From NCBI RefSeq assembly GCF_014647835.1, contig NZ_BMPY01000019.1, forward strand, positions 62,001 to 126,000: 64,000 bases of DNA. The letters run 5' to 3'. Shown one piece after another: positions 33,343 through 43,603 of this stretch. The notes under the pieces were generated by a model. The model saw only the letters and a program-made list of their open reading frames with translations. It was not told the origin of the DNA and searched no databases. The translations under genes were made by a program, and so were the position numbers. The first letter of the stretch is position 1. Every line of letters begins with the position of its first letter. This DNA comes from Microbispora rosea subsp. aerata. GTDB taxonomy: Bacteria > Actinomycetota > Actinomycetes > Streptosporangiales > Streptosporangiaceae.

Positions 33343-33348
33343 GCACCA

Positions 33349-33389
33349 GCGGGAGCCCCCGCCGGACCGGGTCCGGCGGGGGCTCCCGC
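33349..33389 (+). terminator. Hairpin terminator after osmC
   Basis: Twenty-base arms GCGGGAGCCCCCGCCGGACC and its complement around one G, starting six bases after the OsmC stop. The real loop is larger because the centre GGACC-G-GGTCC cannot close fully. No U tract. Confidence 0.75.
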
Positions 33390-33532
33390 GTTCCCGGGCG
33401 TCGTTCGAGACGATCGAGCGCCGGGCCGGGCGTCGTTCCCGGGCGCGGCCGGGCGTCGGACCAGGCGTCGTTCGCGAGGCCGGGCGTCCGCGCAGGTGCA
33501 CGATTCGCCAGAGCAGTGGAAAATGAGGTTAC

Positions 33533-35650
<2,118 letters not shown>

Positions 35651-36080
35651 CCCGGCCGATCCCCTCGAAACCGGCTCCGGGCGGGCTCGGATGCGACCTG
35701 CCTTGGGCCGTCCGCGACCGAGGTCCCCCCGTACGGCGTGACACGCGTGGTCGTGTCGCCCGCAGGGCCGGTCGTCGCCGCGGTGCTTCGACGTGCTGCC
35801 GCGCACCCCGCGTGTCGCGGTCGGCGCCCTCGGGGTTCGCGCACGAGACCGGCGAGGGCGATGCCGGAGCGGATACGCGGGCACTCCACGGACCCGCCTC
35901 GGACGCCACATCGGGCGCCGTCTCCGGCGCCGTGCCGGGCGGGCGCGTCCGGCACGACCGCGAGCGTCCCGGCCGGGCCCGCACGATTCGTGCCGGTGAG
36001 AAGGGCGGATGGGCGGCGGGATAAATCCGCCATTGACCCCTATAAGGGACTTTCCATCATTGTTCGTTAATCTCAGGCGG
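35651..36080. other. 430-base gap between glgX and azlC
   Basis: No gene is supported. The first 340 bases are GC-rich and featureless apart from repeated GGCGCCG runs. The last 70 bases are A/T-rich (a TTGACC at 36033 and TATAAG at 36041), as expected for the azlC promoter, but no standard -35/-10 pair with 17-base spacing convinces me. Confidence 0.4.
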
Positions 36081-37022
36081 GTGACCACGACACCAGTGCA
36101 GACCGGCCTGCCGCCGAAGCCCCGGGCGGCGGTCGTGCGGGACGCTCTCGGGGTCGGCACGGCCGTGGGTCTTTCCGGCTTCGCCTTCGGCGTCACGTCG
36201 GCGGGTGCGGGGCTGACCGTCGCCCAGACGTGCGTGCTGTCGCTGTTGGTGTTCACCGGGGCGTCCCAGTTCGCGCTGGTGGGCGCGCTCGGCACCGGCG
36301 GGAACCCGCTCGCCGCCGCGGCCGGGGCACTGCTGCTCGGCGTCCGCAACGCGTTCTACGGGCTGCGGCTGTCGCAGCTGCTCGGACTTTCCGGGGTTGT
36401 CCGCCCGTTCGCCGCGCAATGGGTGATCGACGAGACGTCCGCCGTGGCCCTGGCCCAGCCCGACCGGCGTCTCGCCAGGCTCGGGTTCACGGTCACCGGG
36501 GTCAGCCTGTACGCCGGATGGAACATCACAACGTTCCTGGGCGCGCTGGGCGCCGCCGCGCTGGGCGACCCGGCGGCCTGGGGGCTCGACGCCGCCGGCC
36601 CGGCCGTCTTCCTCGCCCTGCTCCTGCCCATGCTCAGGGCCCGTTCCTCCTCGCCGCCCGCCGCCTCCCCCGCCGGACCGGCCGGTGACGGCGGGCCCGT
36701 CGGCGTCATCGGCGGCCACGGCCGACCCGATGATCCGGCCGGACCGCGCGGTGAGGCGGAACCCGACGGCGACGAGAGACCACGCGATGACGCGGCACCC
36801 CCGCAGGCCGCACCACCCTCGTCGCCCGGCACGCCTTCGGGCCGGACCTCGCTCGTCCGGCGTGAGGAAGCGGCGGTGGCGGTGCTGGCCGTGGCGCTGG
36901 CCCTCGCCAGCGTGCCGTTCGTGCCCGCGGGCGTGCCGGTGCTGGTCGCCGTGCTCGCCGCGCCCGCCGTGCTCGCCGTGTCCCGGCTCCGCGCCGGCCG
37001 CTCCCCGGAAGGAGGGCGCTGA
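36081..37022 (+). CDS. azlC: AzlC family branched-chain amino acid exporter subunit
   Basis: A 313-residue membrane protein, the large subunit of AzlCD-type (BrnFE) exporters for leucine, isoleucine, valine and some azole analogues. GVGTAVGLSGFAFGVTS, VLSLLVFTGASQFALVGAL and GVRNAFYGLRLSQLLG, the conserved AzlC motif, are present, followed by more helices. A cytosolic insert of about 70 Pro/Gly/Asp-rich residues (36640–36860) splits the last helices, longer than usual for the family. GTG 36081 is chosen, because the in-frame ATG 36009 lies in the A/T-rich promoter area. The stop overlaps the AzlD ATG by one base. Confidence 0.88.
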   Translation: MTTTPVQTGLPPKPRAAVVRDALGVGTAVGLSGFAFGVTSAGAGLTVAQTCVLSLLVFTGASQFALVGALGTGGNPLAAAAGALLLGVRNAFYGLRLSQLLGLSGVVRPFAAQWVIDETSAVALAQPDRRLARLGFTVTGVSLYAGWNITTFLGALGAAALGDPAAWGLDAAGPAVFLALLLPMLRARSSSPPAASPAGPAGDGGPVGVIGGHGRPDDPAGPRGEAEPDGDERPRDDAAPPQAAPPSSPGTPSGRTSLVRREEAAVAVLAVALALASVPFVPAGVPVLVAVLAAPAVLAVSRLRAGRSPEGGR

Positions 37023-37327
37023 TGGTCTGGGCCGCGATTTTGATCACCGCCGCCGGATGCTACGCCGTGAAGCTGCTCGGGCTGTCGGTGCCTGCGGCGG
37101 TGCTCGAACGGCCGCTCGTGCGGAAGCTGGCCGCGCTGGTGCCGATCGCGGCGCTGGCCGCGCTGATCGCCCTGCAGACCTTCGCCGACGGCCGCGCGCT
37201 CGTCGTCGACGCGCGGGCCGCGGGGCTCGCAGCCGCGGCCGTCGCGCTGCTGCTGCGCGCGCCGTTCCTGGTGATCGTCGCGGTCGCCGTCGTGGTCACC
37301 GCCGCCGTCCGCGCCCTGACCGGCTGA
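37022..37327 (+). CDS. azlD: AzlD small subunit of branched-chain amino acid exporter
   Basis: A 101-residue hydrophobic protein with about four short helices (ILITAAGCYAVKLLG, LVPIAALAALIALQTF, AAGLAAAAVALLLRAPFLV, IVAVAVVVTAAVRALTG) and the AzlD-typical LALQ(T)F-like core. It pairs with AzlC to form the exporter. Its ATG shares a base with the azlC stop (TGATG), so translation is coupled. The gene ends 16 bases before the tail of the opposite-strand ligase. Confidence 0.88.
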   Translation: MVWAAILITAAGCYAVKLLGLSVPAAVLERPLVRKLAALVPIAALAALIALQTFADGRALVVDARAAGLAAAAVALLLRAPFLVIVAVAVVVTAAVRALTG

Positions 37328-37342
37328 GTCCCCATCGCCGGG

Positions 37343-38452
37343 TCAGCGGGCGAGGATCATGTCGAGGTCGTAGCTCACCGGGCGTTCGAGCTGCTCGTAG
37401 GTGCAGGACGAGGGGGCGCGGTCCGGCCGCCAGCGGCGGAACTGGGCGGTGTGGCGGAACCGGTCGCCCTCCATGTGGTCGTAGGCCACCTCCACCACCC
37501 GCTCGGGCCGCAGCGGGATGAACGACAGGTCCTTCTTGGCGTTCCACCGCGACACGGCGCCGGGCAGGCGCTGCCCCTCCGCGCCGCCCGTCGCCACCTC
37601 GGCCCAGTGCCCCCACGGATGCTCGCTCAGGTCCTCCATCCGGTACGGCGCGAGCTCCTCCACAAGCTCCTCACGGCGTTTCATCGGGAACGACGCGGCG
37701 ACGCCGACGTGGTGCAGGCGGCCGTCCGGGGAGTAGAGCCCGAGCAGCAGCGAGCCGACGACCGGCCCCGACTTGTGCTCGCGGTAGCCCGCCACCACGC
37801 AGTCGGCCGTCCGCTCGTGCTTGACCTTGAACATCACGCGTTTGTCCTGCACATACGGCTGGTCGCCCGGCTTGACGACGATGCCGTCCAGCCCGGCGCC
37901 CTCGAACGCGTCGAACCACTCGGCGGCCCGGTCCTCGTCCCGGGTGACCGGCGTGAGCCGTACGGAGCGGCCCGCGCCCGCCAGCGCCTCCTCCAGCCGG
38001 GCCCTGCGCTCGGAGAACGGCGCCCCGGTGAGGTCCTCCTCCCCGACGGCGAGCAGGTCGAAGGCCACGAAGGACGCGGGGGTGCTCTCCGACAGCAGCC
38101 GCACCCGGGACTGCGCGGGATGGATGCGCTGCTGCAGCGCGTCGAAGTCGAGCGACTGCCCCCTGACCAGCACGATCTCGCCGTCCACGACGCACTTGGG
38201 CGGCAGCTCCCGCCTGACGGCCTCGACCAGCTCGGGGAAGTAGCGCGTGAAGGGCCGTTCGTTCCTGCTGCCCAGGAAGACCTCGTCACCGTCCCGGAAG
38301 ACGACGCAGCGGAAGCCGTCCCACTTCGGCTCGTAGTAGAGCGTGCCGTCCTGCTTCGGCAGCCCCTTGACGGCCTTGGCGAGCATCGGCGCGACGGGCG
38401 GCACGACCGGCAGATCCAGGTCGGGGATCTGCGGCTCAACCGGAAGCTTCAT
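37343..38452 (-). CDS. ATP-dependent DNA ligase (LigC type)
   Basis: A 369-residue ATP-dependent ligase. The adenylated lysine motif is EPKWDGFRCVVF, followed by ligase motifs SRNERPFTRYFPELVEA (III-like), VVDGEIVLV (IV/V-like), and EGIVVKPGDQP-like GLDGIVVKPGDQPY, with the OB-fold motif VEVAYDHMEGDRFRHTAQF at the end. It lacks the polymerase and nuclease modules of LigD. Mycobacterial LigC works in backup end joining or excision repair. ATG 38452 overlaps the end of the RibD-like gene by 17 bases on the same strand, so the two form an operon. Confidence 0.92.
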   Translation of the reverse strand: MKLPVEPQIPDLDLPVVPPVAPMLAKAVKGLPKQDGTLYYEPKWDGFRCVVFRDGDEVFLGSRNERPFTRYFPELVEAVRRELPPKCVVDGEIVLVRGQSLDFDALQQRIHPAQSRVRLLSESTPASFVAFDLLAVGEEDLTGAPFSERRARLEEALAGAGRSVRLTPVTRDEDRAAEWFDAFEGAGLDGIVVKPGDQPYVQDKRVMFKVKHERTADCVVAGYREHKSGPVVGSLLLGLYSPDGRLHHVGVAASFPMKRREELVEELAPYRMEDLSEHPWGHWAEVATGGAEGQRLPGAVSRWNAKKDLSFIPLRPERVVEVAYDHMEGDRFRHTAQFRRWRPDRAPSSCTYEQLERPVSYDLDMILAR

Positions 38453-39173
38453 CCTTCGCCTCCCTGATGTATCGGCAGAAGAGGAAGCCGTCCTCTTCGA
38501 GCACCTGGGCGAGGGTCAGCGGCGTGTGCGATGCGACGCCGTCCAGTATGCGCGCCGCGTCGCCGCCGATCAGCAGCGGGCTCACGGTCAGTGCCAGCTC
38601 GTCGACCAGGCCGGCGGCGGCGAGCTGCGCGTTCACCCGGGGGCCGCCCTCGCACAGCACGCGGCCGAGCCCCCGGTCGCGCAGCTCTCGTACGGCGGTC
38701 GCGAGATCGACCGTCTCCTCGCCCGCGATGATCAGGTCGGCCCGCGCGGCCGCCTCCTCGCGCCGGTCCTTCGGCGCCGACTCCGTCGTGATCACGATCG
38801 TCCGGGCGTACGGCTCCGCCTCGGTGAACAGCGGGGTGTCCAGGTCGAGATCGAGGCGGCGGGTGACGACGGCGATCGGCGGCGCCGGCGGCCTGCCCTC
38901 CCGCAGCGCCCGCCACGACTCACGCGGACGGGCCGGGCGATATCCCTCGGTGCGGACGGTGGCGGCACCGGCCAGCACCACGTCGGCCAGGCCGCGCAGC
39001 AGCCCGAAGATCCGCTTGTCGGCCCGGCCGGACAGTCCCTCGGAGTGGCCGTCCACCCAGGCCGCTCCGTCGGCGCTGGCCACCATGTTGAGGCGCAGCC
39101 AGTGGTCGCGTGGGTAGGCGTAGGCGGCGGGGATGTCCGGCTCGTCCTCGGTGTAGGGATGGATGCGGCGCAC
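38436..39173 (-). CDS. RibD C-terminal-like pyrimidine reductase (DHFR-fold)
   Basis: A 245-residue reductase of the RibD_C/dihydrofolate reductase-like superfamily. Motifs: LRLNMVASADGAAWVDG at the N-terminus, KRIFGLLRGLADVVLAGAAT, GLGRVLCEGGPRVNAQL and LTVSPLLIGGDAARILDG, matching pyrimidine deaminase/reductase relatives that use NADPH. The stand-alone form is common in actinobacteria and its substrate is usually unproven (riboflavin precursor or nucleotide derivative). GTG 39173 follows AGGAAAC; the long frame upstream lies in tandem repeats. It runs into the LigC gene, with which it overlaps 17 bases. Confidence 0.8.
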   Translation of the reverse strand: MRRIHPYTEDEPDIPAAYAYPRDHWLRLNMVASADGAAWVDGHSEGLSGRADKRIFGLLRGLADVVLAGAATVRTEGYRPARPRESWRALREGRPPAPPIAVVTRRLDLDLDTPLFTEAEPYARTIVITTESAPKDRREEAAARADLIIAGEETVDLATAVRELRDRGLGRVLCEGGPRVNAQLAAAGLVDELALTVSPLLIGGDAARILDGVASHTPLTLAQVLEEDGFLFCRYIREAKDEASG

Positions 39174-39280
39174 GTTTCCTACAGTGGCACACCCCACCGA
39201 CAACACCGCTCGCGACGCCCCCTCCCCGTCCTGCCCGAGCCGCCCGCCCGGTCGGGCTCGTCTCACCGTCTGCCGCAAAG

Positions 39281-39510
39281 GCAGCGCCCCCGCCGGCCCT
39301 CGCCCCCGCTCCAGGCAGGAGCCGACCCTCGTTGCCGCCGCCGGCGAAATGGGCGCTCGCATCGGCCCTCGTTTTCCCATCACTGGCGGAACAGCGCCCT
39401 CATCAGCCCTCCGCCCCATCCGAGGCAGAGCGGCACCCGCGCCGGCCCTCGCCCCCGCCTCAGGCGGAATGGCACCCGCGCCGGCCCTCGTCCGCGCCAT
39501 AGGCGGAAGC
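39281..39510. repeat. Degenerate ~39–41-bp tandem array before the tyrosinase-like gene
   Basis: Six units with the core GCGCCGGCCCTCGCCCCCGC, ending AGGCGGAAT-like, start near 39282, 39322, 39350, 39391, 39432 and 39471. The last two are almost identical with a 39-base period. The array fills the 470-base divergent interval (39174–39646) between the RibD-like and tyrosinase-like genes. Long open frames across it on both strands are repeat artefacts. Confidence 0.7.
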
Positions 39511-39646
39511 CGGCCCTCCTTCTTGCCGCCGTCGCAAGCGGGAACCGCCGACACGACGCGAAATTCACCTCGCGGCGGCCCTTCCGTTCTAGTCTTTCCG
39601 CCCGTCGAAGCAGGCCACTTGAACCAGCGACATTCGGGGGGCGAAC

Positions 39647-40513
39647 ATGCGCGTGCTGAGCAGGCGGGAGGTGCTGGCATCGGCGCTGTTGGGGACGGCG
39701 GCGATCGCGTCGGGGGCGCGCGGGACGGCGGCACACGCGGCGCCGCCCCGGCCTCCGGTGCGGCGGCGGGTCGGCGACATGAGCGAGCAGCAGTGGGAGG
39801 CGTTCGTCCGGGCGGTGCGCACGCTCAAGGAGCGAGGCGTCTACGACGCGCTGGTGAAAATCCACGCGGACTACTTCCCGGCCACCCACGCCAACGGCTT
39901 CTTCCTGCCCTGGCAGCGCAGATACCTGCTGCACTTCGAGCGGGAGCTCCAGCGCGTCGATCCGTCCGTGACCGTGCCGTACTGGGACTGGCCCCTCGAC
40001 GCCCGCTCGCCGGAGCGCGCGGCGGTGCTGTCGAAGGACTACTTCGGGGGGAACGGCAGCCCCCAGCGCGATCGGGCCGTGCTCGACGGCGCGTTCGCGG
40101 GGTGGACGGCCAGAGTTCCCCGGACGCATCCGCTCCGGCATTCCTACGCCGACGGCGACAAGATCCCCCGGTGGGCCACCGCCGAGCTCATCGGAAACAT
40201 GCTGAAAAATCCGGATTTCCAGGTGTTCAACATGCAGGTGGAGATCCACCTGGGCGCGGTGCAGATGGGCATCGGGGGCGACCTGGCCCAGCCCGCCGCC
40301 CCGAACGATCCCCTGTACTGGGCCGTCGCCTGCTTCGGCGACCTGCTGTGGCACCTGTGGCGGTCCCGTCACCCGAAGGCCCCGGTCAGATCGGCGTACG
40401 GGAACGTCACCGAGGAGAGCCGGTTGCCGCGGTACGGCGACACGGTCGCGAGCGTCCTGGACATCGACAAGCTCGGCTACCGCTACGACGACGCGTGGCC
40501 GCGGACGCGCTGA
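39647..40513 (+). CDS. Tyrosinase-family protein with degraded copper sites
   Basis: A 288-residue secreted protein. A Tat-like signal (LSRREVLASALLGTAAIASG, cleavage near AHA-APP) precedes a tyrosinase/hemocyanin-fold domain: YDALVKIHADYF, FFLPWQRRYLLHFERELQ, VTVPYWDWP, VEIHLGAVQMGIGG and NDPLYWAVACFGDLLWHLW. Aligned by eye with Streptomyces tyrosinase, only two CuA histidines remain (H73, H81). The third is Q90. In CuB, one histidine is displaced by one residue (H201), the second is Q206, and the paired HH is V227-A228. Catalytic copper oxidation is therefore unlikely. A scaffold, binding or alternative metal role is possible. No caddie-like protein is adjacent. Confidence 0.82.
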   Translation: MRVLSRREVLASALLGTAAIASGARGTAAHAAPPRPPVRRRVGDMSEQQWEAFVRAVRTLKERGVYDALVKIHADYFPATHANGFFLPWQRRYLLHFERELQRVDPSVTVPYWDWPLDARSPERAAVLSKDYFGGNGSPQRDRAVLDGAFAGWTARVPRTHPLRHSYADGDKIPRWATAELIGNMLKNPDFQVFNMQVEIHLGAVQMGIGGDLAQPAAPNDPLYWAVACFGDLLWHLWRSRHPKAPVRSAYGNVTEESRLPRYGDTVASVLDIDKLGYRYDDAWPRTR

Positions 40514-40587
40514 ACCGCTCCCGCCCGGCCGGTCCCGCGGGGAACCGGCCGAGCGCGTGCGTCGTGGCAGCCGGGCGCGGGCGCGCG

Positions 40588-40857
40588 TCAGGCCCTGGAG
40601 GCGGCGCGGGCCCGGCCGGTGGTCTGGGCCATGGTCTCCTTCTCCCTCTCCTGCCTCTCCTGCGCCTGTGCCTGCTGGCGCGTAGACCTGGACAGGCCCT
40701 CCAGCTCGTGCGCGGTCTCCTCGAACTCCTGCGCGGCCTCCCGGCTCATCCTGCTGACGATCTTGCGGCCGCGGATTGCCATGTCCTCGTACACCTCGCC
40801 GGCCTTGGCCAGGGCGTACGGGCCGACGCCCGCGAGGGCGCAGAACGGCTTGGACAT
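40588..40857 (-). CDS. Hypothetical helical protein, charged C-terminal coiled coil
   Basis: An 89-residue protein beginning MSKPFCALAGVGPYALAKAG. After a short N-terminal hydrophobic turn, the rest is a continuous charged helix (REAAQEFEETAHELEGLSRS, then QQAQAQERQEREKET), similar in style to HbhA-like coiled-coil proteins. No family is certain. ATG 40857 has AGAGGA seven bases before it, better than the longer frame from 40899. It lies tail-to-tail with the tyrosinase-like gene. Confidence 0.6.
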   Translation of the reverse strand: MSKPFCALAGVGPYALAKAGEVYEDMAIRGRKIVSRMSREAAQEFEETAHELEGLSRSTRQQAQAQERQEREKETMAQTTGRARAASRA

Positions 40858-40987
40858 CGTGATCCTCTTGACCGGTGTTGTCACTTGGTCACTCTCCATA
40901 CGTATTCGGTCTAGCGGCGGCTTCCGCCTGTCCCGGTCAGGGGAGAACGGCCCGCCTTCCTCGTCGACGGCGGGCCGAGGCCCGGCG

Positions 40988-41155
40988 TCAGGAAGGCGGC
41001 GCGCCGAGGGACTCCATCCCGGACCCGACGTCGTCGGCGGCCTGCGCCGGGCTGGCGTCCGCAGCCCTGCCGGCCTTCCGCGGATCCGTCCGGGTGATGT
41101 GGCCGGAATCCCCGTGGTCGTCGTCAGGCTCGCCGTAGCCGCAGCTCAGGCACAT
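40988..41155 (-). CDS. Small conserved actinobacterial protein (MCLSCGxGEPDDDHGD type)
   Basis: A 55-residue acidic protein starting MCLSCGYGEPDDDHGDSGHI. The N-terminal CxxC and acid/His cluster suggest a metal site; the rest is Ala/Asp-rich with HITRTDPRKAGRAA. Proteins with this start are widespread, unnamed, in actinobacteria. ATG 41155 follows GGGGGGAGA by nine bases. A longer upstream frame (to 41359) is not supported. Confidence 0.68.
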   Translation of the reverse strand: MCLSCGYGEPDDDHGDSGHITRTDPRKAGRAADASPAQAADDVGSGMESLGAPPS

Positions 41156-41619
41156 CCGGATGTCTCCCCCCGCTCGGTCTCGTACAAGGCGGCCCCGCCC
41201 TCGGCAGCGGTACGAAGGCGGGGCTTTCGGGCGTTCCAGGTCGTCCATGTGCGGTCCAGCCCGGGGATGAGCGCCCGCTCCCCCGTCGGCGAGCGCTCGC
41301 CAGGACCATCCCCGCGCCCGTCTCCAGGGACACCGGGCGGGAATGCAAGAGCCGATCAAGAGCAGAGACAGGCGGACAAAAAAGGGTACGGGCGATCACC
41401 CGGCCGCACTCCCCGCCGTCAAATCAACCCCATCGCCGTAATTCCCGGCATTCACCAGTAGTCGCCGCACGAGCCGATACGCAAAGACCAGGCCACACTC
41501 GTCGCTCAGCGGGCCCACCTCTGCATGGCGAACCTGCGGGAGCGGCCTCGCCGCCTGTATGCCCCAGGCACCCCGCCTGACCGTGCGTCCTCGGGGCCTG
41601 GCTCGGCAGTTGCCCCAGG
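41156..41619. other. 464-base interval without a supported gene
   Basis: No confident ORF. A perfect 14-base palindrome GGCGAGCGCTCGCC is at 41288–41301. On the minus strand 41396–41518 could encode a short peptide (GLVFAYRLVRRLLVNAG core), but it has no clear ribosome site. An A-tract at 41379–41384 marks a local drop in GC. It is the left edge of the accessory region. Confidence 0.35.
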
Positions 41620-42099
41620 TCAGTCTCGGGCCGAGCCTTCCGGCCAGATCACGGTCACCGGCACGCCGCGCTCCCGAGCCTCGGCGACGACGTCGGCCGT
41701 CCCGCCTCGCCCGGTCGCCGGAGCACCGTCCCAGATCGCCACCAGCTCGTCCACCGATCCCAGCATCGCCTCGTTGGCGGCGACGTACGCCTCCCGGTTC
41801 GCGTGGTCGAACGGCATGGTCCGCACCCGGGCTGCCTTGCCGAGCAGCCGGTCGAACAGGTCGGCATGGTCCGGCTTGACCTTCGCCTCCCGGTAGTCCC
41901 TCGACGGCAGGATCACCTCCAGCGTCCCCCCGGCCTCGAGCACAGCCTCGGCGAACAGGCTGTCGGCCCCGCGTGCGATGCAGGACACGCCGATGATGTC
42001 CCCGCCCACCTGGCGTAGGTAGGCATGGAGCGCCTCGGACACGAGGACGGCCGTGTCCGCGGTCAAGTTCATGTGGCCGGTCACACCGATACGCACCAT
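41620..42099 (-). CDS. SLOG-like nucleotide-binding protein
   Basis: A 159-residue Rossmann-like protein. MVRIGVTGHMNL, GVSCIARGADSLFAEAVLEAG and LVAIWDGAPATGRGGTADVV match the SLOG superfamily (relatives of DprA and the LOG/TIR-associated SLOG proteins), which bind nucleotides or nucleotide-derived signals. No catalytic residues are clear. It follows the XRE/TPR regulator by 32 bases on the same strand, and the ATG at 42099 has GGGAG upstream. SLOG proteins are frequent in nucleotide-signal conflict systems, but this one has no effector attached. Confidence 0.68.
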   Translation of the reverse strand: MVRIGVTGHMNLTADTAVLVSEALHAYLRQVGGDIIGVSCIARGADSLFAEAVLEAGGTLEVILPSRDYREAKVKPDHADLFDRLLGKAARVRTMPFDHANREAYVAANEAMLGSVDELVAIWDGAPATGRGGTADVVAEARERGVPVTVIWPEGSARD

Positions 42100-42131
42100 C
42101 AGCGACTCCCGCTCGGCGACTGCGTTGCCTC

Positions 42132-43550
42132 CTAGCGTGCCAGGGTCTCGCGGATCTGCTGAGCGAGGTCTGCCGCGGCCGGGTCGCGGTGCGGCTCGAT
42201 GTCGGCGCACAGCTCGCGCAGTTGCACGCGGACCCTGTCGGACTGGACCTGCGTGGCCGTCTGTGTCGCGGCGGTGCCGACGCTGAGGGCCGCGTCGAGA
42301 TCACCGGCGAGCAGGTACGCCTGTGCGAGCCCTATCCGGTCGAGTGCGAGGCTGCGCATGCTGGAGCGCTGACGCAGTTGCAGGGCCCGCCCGATGTAAT
42401 GCAAGGCATCGCCTGCGTACCGGCTGTCTCTGCGGGCCATGTCGAGGTAGCGTCCGCCAGTGACTCCGGCGAGTTCCGCCGCGTCGAAGTAGGTGATCCA
42501 GTCGGGGTCGTGGTCGCCGTCGCTGATGTCGGTGAAAGCGTCTTCGGCGGCGTCGGTTGCCCGGCGGAACGCCTCGGGGCGGCCCAGCGCCGCGTACGCC
42601 CACGCCTCTCGGGTGCGCAGCATCGCCATGAGTCTCGGGGAGGCCGTGCCGCGGACCCCGTCGAGGGCGAGGCGGACCAGCTCCAGCGCGTCGCGGGGAT
42701 GCCCCAGGTACAGCAGTTGCCGCGCCATCGACGCGAGAATGCTCGCGCCGAGAGGGCGGTCCCCCACTGACTTGGTCGCCTGTAGGGCGAGGACGTAGCA
42801 CTTCTGCGCCGCGGTCTGCATGCCGCAGTCCCACGACATCGTGGCGGCGATCTTCGACATTTCGGCCATCACGCGGAACAGCCGCAGGGCGATCGCGTGG
42901 GGATGGGACTCGCGCAGTAGGTCGGCGACCTCATTGAGCTGGCCGATGACGGCCTTGCGGGCCAGGCCGCCGCCGTGGGAGTGGTCCCAGGTGCGGAACA
43001 CGTTGGCGGTCGTCTCTAGCTGCGCTACCTCCTCGGCGCCGATCCGTCCATTCGCCGCAGTTCCCACGGGCTGGTGCGGAGTCTTGGCGAGCCAGCGCTG
43101 CACGGGGTCGATGAGCGGCAACCCAGCAGTGACGGCCAGTGCCTTGACAGCTTGGCGACGATCGAGCATGAGGTCATCCCTGCTGGTGTCATAGACGGCG
43201 TTTACCGTACCGCGAGGCTCCCATACCCACGGCAGGGGCGGGACGGTGACAACGGTGCCGGTCCATTCGCGGACGGTGGGGACAACGGCGGCGGGCGGGG
43301 TGTCGAACAAGTCGGTTTCCTCTATGCCGAACACTCGGCAGTAAAGCAGCCGGTACGGGTCACCGGGCTGGTGGTCGCCCGCCTCATAGGCACGGATACG
43401 GCGGATGATCGACTCTCGTGCGGGCAGGCGTGCCCGGGTCGTCTCGTCAGCTGCCTCGACAAGTTGGCGGGCCATCTCGCGTTGACTCCACAGCCGATTA
43501 CGCCGCTCGGCGCGCAGCCGTACGGCCCACGGAGGAAGGGTGGGGGCCAT
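42132..43550 (-). CDS. XRE-type regulator with TPR-like C-terminal domain
   Basis: A 472-residue protein. N-terminal helix-turn-helix: VRLRAERRNRLWSQREMARQL and RRIRAYEAGDHQPGDPYRLL (two adjoining motifs). The remaining 330 residues are helical with TPR-like repeats (ALELVRLALDGV, AEDAFTDISDGDHDPDWITYF, RSLALDRIGLAQAYLLAGDL), as in the large actinobacterial regulators that sense a peptide or small ligand. ATG 43550 follows GAGGTGACGCG. It is divergent from the glycosylase/radical SAM operon and sits beside three TGTCCT iterons, so it is the likely regulator of both directions. Confidence 0.8.
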   Translation of the reverse strand: MAPTLPPWAVRLRAERRNRLWSQREMARQLVEAADETTRARLPARESIIRRIRAYEAGDHQPGDPYRLLYCRVFGIEETDLFDTPPAAVVPTVREWTGTVVTVPPLPWVWEPRGTVNAVYDTSRDDLMLDRRQAVKALAVTAGLPLIDPVQRWLAKTPHQPVGTAANGRIGAEEVAQLETTANVFRTWDHSHGGGLARKAVIGQLNEVADLLRESHPHAIALRLFRVMAEMSKIAATMSWDCGMQTAAQKCYVLALQATKSVGDRPLGASILASMARQLLYLGHPRDALELVRLALDGVRGTASPRLMAMLRTREAWAYAALGRPEAFRRATDAAEDAFTDISDGDHDPDWITYFDAAELAGVTGGRYLDMARRDSRYAGDALHYIGRALQLRQRSSMRSLALDRIGLAQAYLLAGDLDAALSVGTAATQTATQVQSDRVRVQLRELCADIEPHRDPAAADLAQQIRETLAR

Positions 43551-43577
43551 CGCGTCACCTCGTGCCGGACCCGGGGG

Positions 43578-43603
43578 TGTCCTTGTCTGTCCTCCAGTGT
43601 CCT
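43578..43603. promoter_or_regulatory. Three TGTCCT iterons at exactly 10-bp spacing
   Basis: TGTCCT occurs at 43578, 43588 and 43598 (AGGACA on the minus strand), one helical turn apart and 28–53 bases upstream of the regulator start. This is the pattern of cooperative binding sites on one DNA face. Autoregulation is inferred; an inverted repeat TCAGGA…TCCTGA lies at about 43708–43726. Confidence 0.5.

Noticed and set aside
36033-36061. TTGACC with a 17-base spacer to ATCATT as the azlC promoter
   Set aside because: The -10 matches at too few positions; kept only as a remark on the interval.
41288-41301. Perfect palindrome GGCGAGCGCTCGCC
   Set aside because: In DNA this GC-rich, short self-complementary runs of G/C are frequent, and no gene start lies near it.
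41396-41518. Possible short minus-strand gene (GLVFAYRLVRRLLVNAG core)
   Set aside because: No ribosome site or family; the longer frame containing it is a shadow of the SLOG gene region.
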